Assembly (NCBI GenBank): GCA_000827265.1
Contig: KN834771.1
Coordinates: forward strand, 1 to 64,000
Direction: 5' to 3'
DNA length: 64,000 bases
Source of the DNA: Collybiopsis luxurians FD-317 M1
Taxonomy: Eukaryota; Basidiomycota; Agaricomycetes; Agaricales; Omphalotaceae
Part shown: positions 37,301 to 49,235 of the stretch, piece after piece
Numbering within the stretch: the stretch's first letter is position 1
Layout: each line of letters starts with the position of its first letter
Notes under the pieces: model-generated
Seen by the model: the letters and a program-made list of their open reading frames with translations, nothing else
Told to the model about the DNA's origin: nothing
Database searches by the model: none
Translations under genes and position numbers: made by a program

Positions 37301-38619
37301 CACACGTGAGCCGATCTCAAACAGTGATACACTTACAAGCCTTGGCTAGCACGCAAACGGTCAAAACAAAGATAATCGATGGAAAGAGAGAAATGCCAAG
37401 TTTGACCAGTTACTGTACGATTTGGGATTAATACTGCGAAGGACGCGGTGTAAACGATCCGTCTCTATCCCAGAAGAACTCCAAACGGGAATGGCGTTGA
37501 GAGGCATGACTGAATAGCGATTTAATCTTTTCATTTCGAACGTTTTCACCGTCAGATTTGAGAATTTGAATCATATCGTTGTTGATACAAAGGGAATGTA
37601 TGCGAGAAACGACTATGGCGATTCCAAGTCCTGTCAGGCGTTGCGCATGGAATCTGATTGCTCATGGCCTTAAAACCCGGCCTATGAAGCGTACACGTTT
37701 AGCGGCAGCTTCGATTGCCATCAAGTCCGAGGTCCCCTGCAGGTATAATCACTTTGGTAACCAATATTCCCTTTACCAGAAACGTACTATGCGCAATGGA
37801 TGCTCGTGTAAGGCTGTAACTCTGTGACGCATTTCTGCCGCAAGGTTGTCCGCTGGTATCGAGGGAGCAATAGACGTTGCCGCAGCCGATGTCTCTCCGA
37901 ACCTATTGGCTTGAACAATGTGAAGCGTTGTGGTTTCAAGATTAATCAGTGTTTAATCTCGGTTCGTACGTACCAGACAGCAAGTCGACGAATGTCATAT
38001 AGATAGATATTACGCAGCGTGGTCCCCATAATACTGAGCAGGCTCCTGGTTTGATACAAGGTGGAGTCGTGTTTCAGCGATAATGATATTTGAGCCGAAT
38101 AACAGGGGCTTTGCGGCAGTTTCTCGCTTTGTTACTTGACTCAGAGCCTTCGCAGGAAGGCCAACCCTTGTCTAAATCAGGATCTGAGCTCGATTGCGCA
38201 TTCTGCCTGATCTAGAAATAATGCTTGATTCGGGAAGGGAAAGAGGAGAGGGAAGGTTAAAGTGTCTGTAAGCTGAACATTTTGAGCAGAAACGGCGAGA
38301 ATGTGGGAGGAATTTTCCTGTCCATACCAAGCCCCCTTTCGCACCACTTTTTAGTATTACAGCTCAACTGTCACTGGAACTGCATCATCGCTTCAGTTAA
38401 ATCATTCATAAGTTGCTGTCAAGAGCATTGTCTATTCACATCATTTGTAGGGTCTGCACATTTGAACCAATATGATTCATGTTAAAGCATAGAATAATGA
38501 ACTAAAAATAGCAGTCATGGGTAAAAATGATGACAGATACATAACCCAGTGTATCCATGGTCAGACTCAATGATCAGGGCAATGGCAGTCATGCTAAGGG
38601 TGTCGTCGACACAGAATAG

Positions 38620-38757
38620 TGATCTGATGTAAGCCTGGGCTTACCACAAGCAAAAGGGATTTGCATATATCATGACTGGTGCCTGCTCAAGTAATGTGAA
38701 CAGTCATGTCCCTTTTGTAATGTATGGTCAGGCCCGATAGCCTGCTTACATCTGATA
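38620..38757. repeat. Fold-back element
   Basis: The left arm has CTGATGTAAGC, GGGC and CAAAAGGGA. The right arm has TCCCTTTTG, GCCC and GCTTACATCTGA in reversed order, so the two arms pair in nested fashion around about 38650-38715. It is probably a MITE-like or structured relic in CpG-poor DNA. Confidence 0.5.
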
Positions 38758-38911
38758 GTTTTGAACCTTTCCCCCCATTGAGCTCAGTGTGATTTGCAAT
38801 CATGATCATCTTTGGGGTTGAGATGACACCCCCAAATACCGAATTAGGATATATAGGCACCAGCAATTACTAATATATGCAATATATAAAGAGCATACTC
38901 TTGAGCCAGGC

Positions 38912-40291
38912 ATGGATTTTGGTTACATCCAAACTTTCGAGATGACATCGATCGACCAAGAACTATTGTCCGCCTATGGTGAAAATGTTTCCTTTTTGGT
39001 ATGGCAAATCATCATATTTGCAACAGGATACGGTGAGACCCAGAAAATAAGCTCCCAAGAATGCTCTAAATGATCATAATTTAGGAATTTTTCTAGGAAT
39101 GCTTGCACTTCTTTACTTTGCTTTGTAAGTGTAAAGTAGTGAAGCCACAAGCTTGACCTAATGCTTCACTCAATACTCAACCTTAAAGGAGGAGTTCTGG
39201 AAGGAAACTAAACAAAATAATGATTTCATGTTTGATCGGGATTTTCATTAGTTTCACTTGGACAAACTTTTGCAACAGTGGTAGTCTTTTAGACCCCCTG
39301 AATTATGCTGAGGGTGTTTTCATCCAAAATACCAGTAAGAATCTTGGCATACTAGAGAATATGGTGGAGAACAAGGGCTTGTTTTGGTATGACATGTCGA
39401 TCTGGTCCGAAACAATAAATGTGGGTGCTGTGTTGAAAGTCATGAAGAATGTTCCCTCATTTCAGACTTTCAACAAATGCCTGTCAGATTATCCTCAGTG
39501 ATTTCATAGTAGTCTGGAGGGCATGGGTATTGTTCCCGGACAAGGTAGTATTGAAGGCAGTTTTTATTGTTTTGATGGGTACAGATACGGGTATGCAGTT
39601 TTTATCCAGTTCTTCATCATGGTCTGAAATTTCCTCTTTCCTGAAAATTCAGTCGTCTACATAGCTGACTGCATATACAATAATGTCCTCAAAATTCATC
39701 AAGTCAACTCCATCAACTCCAATCTTCTGGATGCAATGTCGGTTGGGGTATCTTTGGCAATTAATATTTTTGCGACACTAATGATTATGTTCAAAGCTCT
39801 GTTAGTACATTTGCTCATTCAGAATGAATAATATAGAGCTGACAACTGTGCAAAGAGCCTACTCTCATCTCCTCCGGCAAACTTCAAGTGTTTCATGGCA
39901 AAGAAGCCGGCCTTTGCAGCTATTGCTGCTTTTAATTGAATGCGGAGCAGTGTTTTGTGCATTCCAACTCCTCAGTGTTATCACTTTTGGATTGAACATA
40001 TTTCCTGAAACTTTTGGATCAGGAAGCATCGGATCTGTTACATTTTTTAATGTTGCAGAAAATCTCTTTTATCTGGTCTCAGTGTGTAACTTTTCATACC
40101 CATCACATTTTAACTTGACTTCTGATTTCTATTCAATGAACTGTGGTACCCTTTGACAGGCAATATACCCTGTTGCAGTGTTCATCTTGATACATACCAA
40201 TAACTCACCTGTGGACCAAACCTTCTATTCCACTCATTCCAGAGACTATGCAAACCCAATGAACAGTCATGCCATAGCTGTTGAAGTATGA
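38912..40291 (+). CDS. Multi-pass membrane protein of an agaricomycete-specific family
   Basis: About seven exons can be joined in phase. The start at 38912 (DFGYIQTFEMTSIDQELLSA) leads to the first membrane segment (FLVWQIIIFATGYGIFLGM across an intron). Then come GIFISFTWTNFCNSGSLLDP, the family signature DFIVVWRAWVLFPDK (about 39498-39545), VVYIADCIYNN, LLDAMSVGVSLAINIFATLM, RPLQLLLLLIECGAVFCAFQ and AIYPVAVFILIHTNNS, with TGA at 40289-40291. The pattern resembles abundant serpentine-type integral membrane proteins of mushrooms; the function is unknown. The exons have no stops although the region is CpG-poor, so it may still be active. One intron around 39800-39880 is uncertain. Confidence 0.65.
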
Positions 40292-41509
40292 GCCGATGCC
40301 GGTTGTTTCGGTCTCGGCGCCTCATTTACTATACCCCGCGCTACATCTTTAAAGTACTGCCCAAATGTTCTTCCTATCTATTTGATATCTGTCTCTATAT
40401 ATACATGGTACATAGAGCTGAAAAAAGAACAGTTTTGACACCCCCGAAATTCACTCAGTACGAAATCACTTACCTATCAACCTTCATTTCGACAATAGCA
40501 TCCACCAATTGCATTACTGCGGCTCAAAATGATAAATAGTAATGGTCTTGGGCTATACTTACTTATATTGTAGAAATGTGGGGCAATGGTTTGATAAGAG
40601 TGGTGAGACTTGAATGTGGGATAAACTGATTGTCCTGTAATATGTACTGGTCTTGACATAGACCTTATATACTACACAACCCAGTATCTAGAAAGCTCTA
40701 TGTACTTCAACTACCTGTCGAGGTATACGCTGTTCTATACTCCTAACGAACGTTCCACTTACCATATTTAGTACTTACTTAATATGTTTCCGATCTTTAG
40801 TTACCGTTCAGTACTCAATCTGTTTCCCTCCTTTATTATCTTTTTACCCTCTTCTCTACTCTACGAGTACGTTACATGGCTACCACCTTCGTTGTAAGTT
40901 CATCCTTACCTATAGCATATACCAGGCATCTAACTAACATACCTAGTATATATTCATTTGTCTATTCTAGGTACCTACTCACATTCTTTACTGCCACACC
41001 TTCGTTTATATATTCATTTGTCTATTCTAGCTTCGTCCCCATGTTGCCATTAAGTCCTACCATAATCCTGCACTCAACACTACCAATATCTGAGTAACAC
41101 TGTTCATATAATCCAACTTGGAACTACATGTGCTGATTGTATTACTAGTGTCAATCCAAGAAATACAACAACTTAGTCTATGGGGTTGGAAGGTTTCCAG
41201 TGAGAGACAATTGTTCTTGCTACTTCTCATTAGGTAATAGTCAGCGAAAAATTATCTGCCGTCCATGGAAGAGTAGAGACCGGCTATGGCCCCGGCAAAA
41301 AATGAGCTCCAGGCAGTTACAACTCTCGGTTAAGGGGTTTGTAAAGAGCAGAGAGCAAGGAGACCTAAATTCACTCTCTTTGGTTTTCTCTCATCTAACA
41401 TCAAAATCAACACTGACCGGGAAAGGCTCGCAGACTTGATAAAGACTCAAGATCAGCGGTAGAGGTCCGGATCAACTGCAATGTAGTAGAAAAACATATT
41501 ACCGAAACC
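40292..41509. other. Intergenic with a 22-base direct repeat
   Basis: CpG returns to normal immediately after 40291. Apart from a direct repeat at 40949-40970 and 41009-41030, no feature was recognised. Confidence 0.5.
40949..41030. repeat. 22-base direct repeat, 60-base spacing
   Basis: TATATTCATTTGTCTATTCT plus AG occurs identically at 40949-40970 and 41009-41030. It ends in a splice-acceptor-like TCTAG, but no coding exon next to it is supported. Confidence 0.75.
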
Positions 41510-42025
41510 TTTTTGGTTAATCGATGGCATCAGTACGGAGGAGGGAACAGGGGAAAGAGCGGAAAGGGCAACAATCATGCCCAGGTTGAAGAGGGAGATG
41601 GCGAGTAACTTTTCAAAATGCATCTTGTCAAAACTGAAAAATTTGCAGAGGTTCGTAACAATGGCCATGGTCAAGGCAATAACGGCCACGGACAAGGTAA
41701 GTATGGCCACGGTCAGGAAAATAACGGCCACGGTCAAGGGAATAACACCCATGGTTTGTCTTGATACTTTTCTTCAATTACAAATCGAGATGGCTCACTC
41801 TAATGCCTCAGGAAATGGTCATGGTCAGGGAAACAATGGCCATGATGAGTATCCTGCTATTCAAATTTCATACAAGAAAAGTGATTGACTCACGCGACAT
41901 AGGCAGACAGCCATGGTAACGGAAACAGTAAGTCCTTTTTTGCGGTATTTCTGCACTCGAAGAGGACATTGACCGGCGTGTCGCTTCTAGGCAAGGGTCA
42001 AGGTGGAAGAGGAGGCCACAACTAG
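41510..42025 (+). CDS. Gly/Asn/His/Gln-rich repeat protein (partial model)
   Basis: Short exons encode low-complexity units built on NNGHGQG. The exon at about 41510-41580 encodes YGGGNRGKSGKGNNHAQ. The one at about 41647-41750 encodes NNGHGQGNNGHGQGKYGHGQ and a further NNGHGQGNNTHG. The one at about 41812-41850 encodes NGHGQGNNGHDE. The tail has SHGNGNSKGQGGRGGHN followed by TAG at 42023-42025. Introns of 50-70 bases fit GT..AG for the joins between the first three parts; the join near 41845-41910 is in an uncertain phase. No start codon could be fixed. His/Gly-rich repeats could bind metals or form a flexible extracellular or RNP-like domain; no family was recognised. Confidence 0.4.
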
Positions 42026-43419
42026 TTTGAGGTGATTCTGCATCGAGAGCAGCGATACCTACCTTTTATTCCTCTTTCAGAACCAAGTCTGTTTGTCTGA
42101 ATGACATGTGTAATAACCGAATATGTACGGTAACTGCGAAACAATATGTTTCCGATTCTCGCGATCCCTCATCCGGGCTGTCATGGTCAACACTCAGACC
42201 TTGGATGAGGGAATACTTACGAGTGGGTTTGATTGAATGGACCCAATGACTTTCGACCTGTGTGGTGAGTACCTCTGGAATAAAGAAAGGGGAATTATTG
42301 TGATCATCATCGGCCCTCGTCGTCGGACTTTTCAGCGGCAAATGCTAGTGACGATGTGGTGAGTTAGCCCGAGAAGTATCAAAGGCAAGAAAATAAGAAA
42401 CTACTTTCACAGAATCACGTACTATCTCCGCCCTAGCTCGGATTAAGCTTTAGAGCCCGATGCAACGTATACATAAATAGATAGACTTGTGATTTTCTGT
42501 CGAGCTCTACTTGCCCTCGGTCCCTGGATCGATTGGGCCCTGAGCCCGTAGATACTGATCCTAGATTTCTCCGACGCGCTTACCACGAAACACTGCAATG
42601 TGAATGTTACCGAATCAAGACACGTAAAGAGCCAACTCTGCCCCATCGAGAGGAGCAGATTCAGTGTTGCTACCGATCTAAATCGTAGGTGAGAATTTGT
42701 ACAGAGAAATGCGCAGGTGAACCGCCCATCCTCTTACATTTTTTGACAGAGAAAAGATTTTTGCAGGAGGGCCCAATCTTTGAGCAAGGATATCGAGAGC
42801 AACCTCTAATGGTATCTAAGCGCCCAAAGATAAGATAACAAGCGTTCAGCTTCAACAACGAATTCGATTTCGGACTCAACGTCTGCGAATCATTCAAAGT
42901 TCTGTCTGGATCATCTCTCATCACTGTTTCTGCGACGTCGAAGTACCTGGCCGGTACGCCACATCTTTACCCCGTCCAATTCCAATGCAACCCGATTCAT
43001 TGGGGTGAGACTTGTTGGGGCATGTTCTCATGATCCACAGCTATATTCAGTAAGGGTAATGCAGATCGAGCTTTACTTAGGTTCTACCCCCACTAACTCC
43101 GGTTCCAATGGCTACTCTGGTCGTCCGCGTTCCGCAGAAGACAAAGTGAACCCGTATAACAAGGTTCGAGGGTTCAAGGAAACCGCGCGCAAGTTTCTCC
43201 CACAGACAGAAAAATATAAGTTTTATTACCTTAGCTCGAAGGAAGGTTCAAGGGATGTCATTGAAGCTTGGAACTCGTTCGCTTTCTCCGGCTTTCACAA
43301 AATCATCCAGCACAAGACCTACATCATTTCCACATATTAACCAGCATCACCGAAATCGTGTTCATAATCCAAACTTCTTCCTTCGAATTGGTAGCACTCG
43401 AAGCCATTTTATTGCCATC
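42026..43419. other. Intergenic with dispersed repeat copy 2
   Basis: About 1.4 kb. It contains the second copy of the dispersed repeat (about 42440-42680). An open frame from 43255 reads in frame into the next gene, but that part looks like leader sequence. Confidence 0.5.
42440..42680. repeat. Dispersed repeat, copy 2
   Basis: Counterpart of 37100-37300 with the same order of conserved islands, starting at AATAGATAGACTTGTGATT (42476). Confidence 0.65.
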
Positions 43420-45277
43420 ATGCCCAGTCCTATACCCGCGTCCCAGAGCTCAAGTCTCAGTCACTCCAATGCAGCCACGGAACGAGTCGCAGGAACGTCT
43501 AGTTCCTCGACGAGTCCGAATTACTCTACTACTACGGCAGCTAGTGGAGGTGTAGGGGGCGCAGCAGGCACGGCGAACGTCATTGGATCTGGGGATGGGA
43601 ACGGGTCAGAGTCTCGTGTGACTTCATCTCAGACGAGAAGTAGCAGGAGTGGAGATGGCATGAAGAGGTTCCAGCTTTCGCCTGTTCCAACGAAGAATCC
43701 TTTGGGAGAGGAAGGACGCTGTATACGGACCGCCGCTGCTCTCGTTATTGGGTATGTGTCTCGGTTGTATTTTTCGGTTCGATGATGACTTATCATTCGT
43801 GAATTGCAGAGATGAAATCCTGAACGGCAAAACGATGGACAAGAATTCCAACTACTTTGCGAAATTCTGCTTTGAGCGGGGTATAGATCTGTGAGTTGCA
43901 AACCGATTCCAGGAGGGGAGAGTGACGCCATTGCTGACATTTTTTCTCGGTATTTAGGAAACGAATCGAAGTCATACCAGACGACGAAGCTGAAATGTAA
44001 GTTGTACCCCGTTTCTTTCTGCTTTGAATTTTCGCGAGGCTATTGCTCACGTTCTTAGAACTTGTTCGCCATAATAAAATCTCCTCCATCACATACAGAA
44101 TAGAAGCTAGTAGACGTATGGTTGACAAGTATGACTTTGTGATTACGACTGGTGGGATTGGGCCCACTCACGATGGTATGTACACTGAGCTTGAGCTGGT
44201 TGCAATATCTCATTCGTGCACTGAATACAGATATCACCTACGCATCCCTCGCGCGGGCCTTCAACCAATCTCTCATACACGACTCCGAAACCCTCCGTAG
44301 ACTCGACGAGATGAACCGACATCGCGCTTGGGTATCGACGCAGACACCTCAGCAGCGCGAGGCGACGAAGAGGATGGCGCTGTTTCCGGATAAGGCTGAG
44401 GTGCTTTTCGTTTGTGGAGATATCTGGGTGGTGGGTGTTGACCTTTCCGTTTCGCTGTCTTTTGACAAAACATTCCGACGATTCCGCTACTCGTAATAGC
44501 CCGTCGTTCGACTGGAAGGGAAACTATGTATATTTCCCGGTATACCAATGCTCTTCACCAAGATGTTGGACGGCTTGTCGCAGTACCTCCCGCTTCCACC
44601 GGCGAGTGAGAGACCCCTGAGGGTGCAGATTTTTACCGAGTGCGTAGTAACCGAACCTGGGTCCACCTCAATATTAACCCTATCTGTTCAGACGCCCAGA
44701 ATCAATGATTGCACCGTACCTGACATCCCTCCATGCCCGTCTAAAGAAGCAAAAAGCGGATATCCAGGTGGGATCGTATCCTGTTCTGGGAAAAGGGGTG
44801 TTTGTCAGTCTCATTGGACGGGATCGACATGTTGATGTGGCAGCGCCTGCTGGTACGAACCACAACGCCTCGTCGTCGGATTCAAATTCTGGAGGTGCTG
44901 GTGACCCGGGACGGATATGGCTCGCGCAGATTGCGTCGGAGGTGGAGAAGGAGATTGGGGGGAGGATTGTAAGTGACGAGGAAGTGAAGATGTTGAAGGA
45001 GGGTGCGGTGGGGGAGGTTAGGAGGAGGATGGAGGAGGGGGATAAGGCCGCCGAGGCAGCGGCGGCGATGGTGAGAGAGAGGGAGAGGGAAGGTGTAAAG
45101 GGACAGGTGGACGATGGGACGTCTTCGGCGTCCTTTGCTTCCTCTCGAGCCTCATCTCTTGGATCCGCGCCTGCGTCTGTGTCTGCGAGCGATTCTGCTT
45201 CGGTACTAGTGGAGGAGGTTGGTGTGCAGGTTGATAAGGCGAGGAAACCGAAATTGGGAGAGGCGGGGTGGAGTTGA
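43420..45277 (+). CDS. MoaB/Mog-type (MoCF-biosynthesis domain) protein, CinA/FAD-synthase-like
   Basis: The start at 43420 (PSPIPASQSSSLSHSNAATE) opens a long Ser/Gly-rich leader; an in-frame ATG at 43255 would add 55 basic residues, conceivably a mitochondrial presequence. The domain follows across short exons: [60 protein letters not shown] (the nucleotide/molybdopterin loop), GKLCIFPGIPMLF and an end region GSYPVLGKGVFVSLIGRD. The C-terminal 130 residues are charged then Ser-rich, unusual for the family, and may be disordered. Related domains occur in molybdenum-cofactor enzymes, CinA and at the N-terminus of eukaryotic FAD synthase. No PAPS-reductase-like FAD synthase domain is present, so the activity is uncertain. 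Confidence 0.85.
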
Positions 45278-46431
45278 GGGTATTCTTGGTCGATTGGGTT
45301 GCTCTATTAGATCCCCTTTAGTCTTTGCTCGTTCTCTTTTCCATTCTGTTGTACAAATATTTATCGTCTATCGTTTTTGTAAATCTGTACATACGGCGCT
45401 GATGGTACTCTGATGGTTTTTGTTTCTTGTAGATCTTGAAGATACAGGCATGTACATGTAAAGCTTTTCCCCTTTACATTTGACAGCTTTCGGAGGCTTT
45501 CCTTATCTGCATGGATTCTATCAGATTTCAATTCGGGGCTAGTCTTTTCAAGTGTCTGAGGTGACTGTCACCGAGCTTGACCGAAGGCGAGAAAGTTGAA
45601 AAAAGGATTCGGAGCAAACTCGGAAATTGAGAGTACATATACGTAGGTCAAATTCAGGATCATCCGTCCTTCTCATTTTCCAGGGGCCAGATTTTCATTT
45701 TGTTGGCCTCTTCGTTTACATAGTTCAAGGTAGATATGTTAGGCTTTTTTCTTTGGCAAATCTCGGAGGCTTTTTCTTTATGAATTTCGAACCTGAAGGG
45801 TAATTGACAACTGTGTAAGTTTTCGACCACTCAATCTGACGTTAATTGTGCCACACCATCGCTTGAAATACGAATGACAAGTTCAAGGGCGACTTCATAA
45901 AGCCGATTTTCCTGGCATGTTCGTAGAAGAATACTAGCAGTCGATTGGCGGGTTCATTCAAGTTCAAATGCATAACGTTCACTCGTTTGCATTGTACAAC
46001 TTTTTTTAGTGCGACAGGTCGGCGGCGGTTTCATTTCCGGGTGAGGTGATTGCGTGTCAAGCAGCAGTAAGCAGGGCTGGCTAGGGTTGGCTAGGGAAGG
46101 GCTGTATTCGTTGTTCAAAGCACGGGCATCCACGAGATCTAGGCGCGCCAGTGAGAGTATTCAGTTTTTTCAATGCATGCGAATTCTTGGACGACAGGCC
46201 CATGGGTTCACTCTAAGCTCAGCTGCTACCGCTTGATTACCCACCTTCCCACTCTATGCCACCATGCCAGCCAGATGGCATATGCAAATAAACAGAGCTG
46301 AATGAGGTAAATGTCTTGCGTTAAAAATGGTTCATAAGCTAATGTCGAACGCGCGCTGGGCATCAAGAAACTGCTGCTCCCTCACTGTCGTCTTTACGCT
46401 TCTGGCTAGTACTGTGCTGTAGGGGAAGATA
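45278..46431. other. Intergenic upstream of rhodopsin-like copy A
   Basis: About 1.15 kb with no supported gene. It contains the core-promoter motif ATGAGGTAA at 46302-46310 and TTAAAAA at 46321. Confidence 0.5.
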
Positions 46432-47995
46432 ATGCTTTCGGATATACATATCAGCACCAAGGCGAGTCGAGGTGAGTTGTTACTTGTATTCAAATGAGAC
46501 TATCGAGCTGAGAGTTTTTCGCTTGCTCGCCTGGTGTAGTGTTCAGCCTAGTGTTTTTGGGAACGGCCCAAATTACGACTGCAGCGAGGATATGCATACG
46601 TTATCGACATCAGCGGCTTTGGTGGGACGACAGCTGTGAGCCATAATCGTTGCTATCCGATTCCCAACCTCCACCATTCTCACAACGTTTGGATCCCAGG
46701 GGCGTTTCTGACAATGCTACTAACGATACTGATTAATGTGGCGACCTTCCTGGCTGATAGCCAAGTTGGTGAGTCACTTTACCCACTTAGCCTGCCGAGA
46801 ACCAGGCTCTGAAAATTTGCTTCCATAGTTCTGACCCAATCAGATCACCATCGCCGACAAGTCCGAATCATACAGTACTGGTGAGAAGGAGCTTGAACGC
46901 GACCATTCTTTTGAGCTCAGTTTTGTGCCCAGGATAACTCTGGTGTCCTTTAATTTGGGGGCTTGGTGAGCGAATCCCTGTCGTTCATGGATCTTGACTG
47001 GATGTCCTCTCGCTTTAGGTGTGCCCGCTTCAGCTTGATCTTATCGACAGTCCGCCTCATCCCCACCTTATTCACCCTGCGAAGAATATCAGAATTCGCC
47101 TTCATCAGCTTCCTACTCATGTGTATGGGTATCCTCACTGCCAAACTGTACTTCTGCGCCTCCGATGTATCCTGGTACAAATCCCCCACCCCTGCCTGTC
47201 CATTCAATAACAATACCGAGCTCGCAGTGGCTGATCTCATACGTAGGTCATCCCGCCTTCCCCGTTCACACCTTTTGACCTCCTTGCTCCCATGTAGTGT
47301 ATCTTGTGGCAGATGTGATACTCATAATCATTCCATTGCGATTAATGTACCGAATCACTCTCCCATGGGAAAAACGGAGGTGCGCGTGCATTTTCAAATT
47401 CCAGATGAATCCGTGAGCTGATGCAGATGGTCTTTTCTTTCAGAATGCTTCTACTTATGTTCGGTGCCAGCACAATCACCAGTATCATCGCAGTTCTACG
47501 CGTGACATTTATAATCGATACCTCTTGGAGTTTTTTGTTTCTCATTGTCAGAGCTGAGGTTAGGGCGAGCGTTCATCCTCCCCTTGGGAACGTAGAATTT
47601 TTGACCCAATTTTTCAGGTGGGAACTGCACTCATTGTAGCCAATCTGGCTATCCTCACGCCCTACATATATCGATTGGCAACATCTGAAGGAGACTTTGA
47701 TAGCGAGCCAGACACATATTATCGAAGCTTCCAACCGGACGGAGGCATTGTTATGCGACGAGTATCAGATTTGGCACCCAGAATACCTCACGATAATACA
47801 ACTCGGGGGTCTAGTGATGCTACTGCTACAGACGGTGTATCAACTACTGTCCATCTTCCCAATGCAGAACCAGAAGCGGATAGGAGTAAAGAGTGTGTGC
47901 AGGTGTGTGATACGATCTTTCTGTCGCTCGGATATTTCTATGCGGATGACGAACAACTGAACTCATCCTCTACAGGACCCGTGGTTATAATATAG
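46432..47995 (+). CDS. Fungal rhodopsin-like integral membrane protein, copy A
   Basis: First of four tandem paralogues of about 350-390 residues with seven predicted membrane segments. The start at 46432 gives LSDIHISTKASR. After the first intron comes VFSLVFLGTAQITTAARICI with RHQRLWWDD, the fungal rhodopsin/PTH11-like signature. Then follow FLTMLLTILINVATFLA, CARFSLILSTVRLIPTLFTL (R-x-S-x-I-like helix), the loop ending FCASDVSWYKSPTPACP, VADVILIIIPLRLMYRIT, LLLMFGASTITSIIAVLRV and VGTALIVANLAILTPYIYRL. The cytosolic tail contains EGDFDSEPDTYYRSFQPDGG. Splice phases agree throughout. Family members are proposed receptors; ligand and role are unknown. Its tail is longer than that of its sisters. 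Confidence 0.82.
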
Positions 47996-49235
47996 CAATA
48001 AGAAATGTCAAGGTATCTCCGGTGCTCCAACGCCACTACCGGCGGAAAAATCTTTCGGGAGAAAGAAGATTGACTGATGGATACGGATCACCGCTATATT
48101 TATTGGGTACATGGGTGTGTCTAGGGAGTATTCAGCGATGCCTTAACACCTGAGACAGCAACGAAATCTTGACCGCAAACCAATAGACGAAAATTCCGCC
48201 TCCTCGCGATGTATTCCTTTTTGGATGCTTTGAATCGAATGCAAGTATCGCTTCCTTCTCGATTTCGTGAGCTCCTGCTAATTTGTTCTTGTCCTTCCAA
48301 TAGACAGTATAGGTGTCCGCCGACATTGTGAAATTTAGTTTGTACGACTGCTGGACTTGAGTCGACTCATGATGGAAGAAAGTGGGCGGGTTCACCCGAG
48401 ACAAAGGACGGGGGAGCTTGAAGGAAGGCGCGGAGGAGGAGATGAGGAGGAGGACGAGGAAGCTAAGGCACGACACTGCAGGAGTAGCGTAGTGAATCAA
48501 TTAATGGCAATTACTGCTACGGCGCCATCTTCCTTTAATTTCCTGCTCCTACCTCTGTATCCGCATGTATGCTTCGGAACCAGATTCACTGGTAAACGGG
48601 GTGAAATTCGGCTCGGTCTTTTGCATTTCATTGAAAATCAGGGTGTGCTGCACCGCGTCAACGTGACAGAATACTTTTCAAGTTAGTGCATCGACCCCGC
48701 AAAATATGCATTCGAAACTGACAGTCTTCAGAGCTTCCCCTCACTATTCTTTCAATGAGCCTCACCTTTTACTCATGGCACGACAAGCCTTCTGACATTC
48801 TGGCTGTCATTATCGCACATTCCAAATGGCGACAACAGCGGCGGTTCTCTTTCCTGAATTCAAAGCCTTGGAAACATAAACAGGATTAATGGGATTAATC
48901 ACTAGGTTCGTTCCTTGCATTCTGAGGGCGACGCCTGGATGTCGAGTCTGCTAAGACCTTATCTGCCCTTCAAAGGGGATGAGCCAGAGTTTCGCGGAAC
49001 CAGCGTGGATTTGACTCTAACGCGGACTTTGAATAATCTTATAATCCTAAAATCCTGATCCCGCCCCTCTCACTCTGTATATGGACATTCAATAATCTCA
49101 TTGAACATGGTACTTAGTATGACTCCGATATGAGGTACGTAACTAGGGAAGAAAGTACTTAAAAGAACCCCAGATATCCAATGCGCCCTTCACTTACAGC
49201 TGGAACTCCATACCCTGCGCTACAATTTCTGGGGA
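47996..49235. other. Intergenic between rhodopsin-like copies A and B
   Basis: About 1.2 kb. A minus-strand open frame of 122 codons (48500-48132) begins with a hydrophobic signal-like stretch but has no recognised family. The block at about 48781-48885 is conserved before copy C and, in part, near 54170. The core-promoter motif ATGAGGTA lies at 49130 and CTTAAAAG at 49158. Confidence 0.45.

Larger units (their letters stand above)
36758..38911. other. Long intergenic region with a dispersed repeat and a fold-back
   Basis: About 2.15 kb without a supported gene. It holds a dispersed repeat at about 37100-37300 that recurs at 42440-42680, and a fold-back element at about 38620-38757. From roughly 38350 onward CpG becomes scarce. 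Confidence 0.5.

Noticed and set aside
41453..41752. Minus-strand hydrophobic 99-codon frame
   Set aside because: Its repetitive hydrophobic pattern is the antisense of the NNGHGQG repeats.
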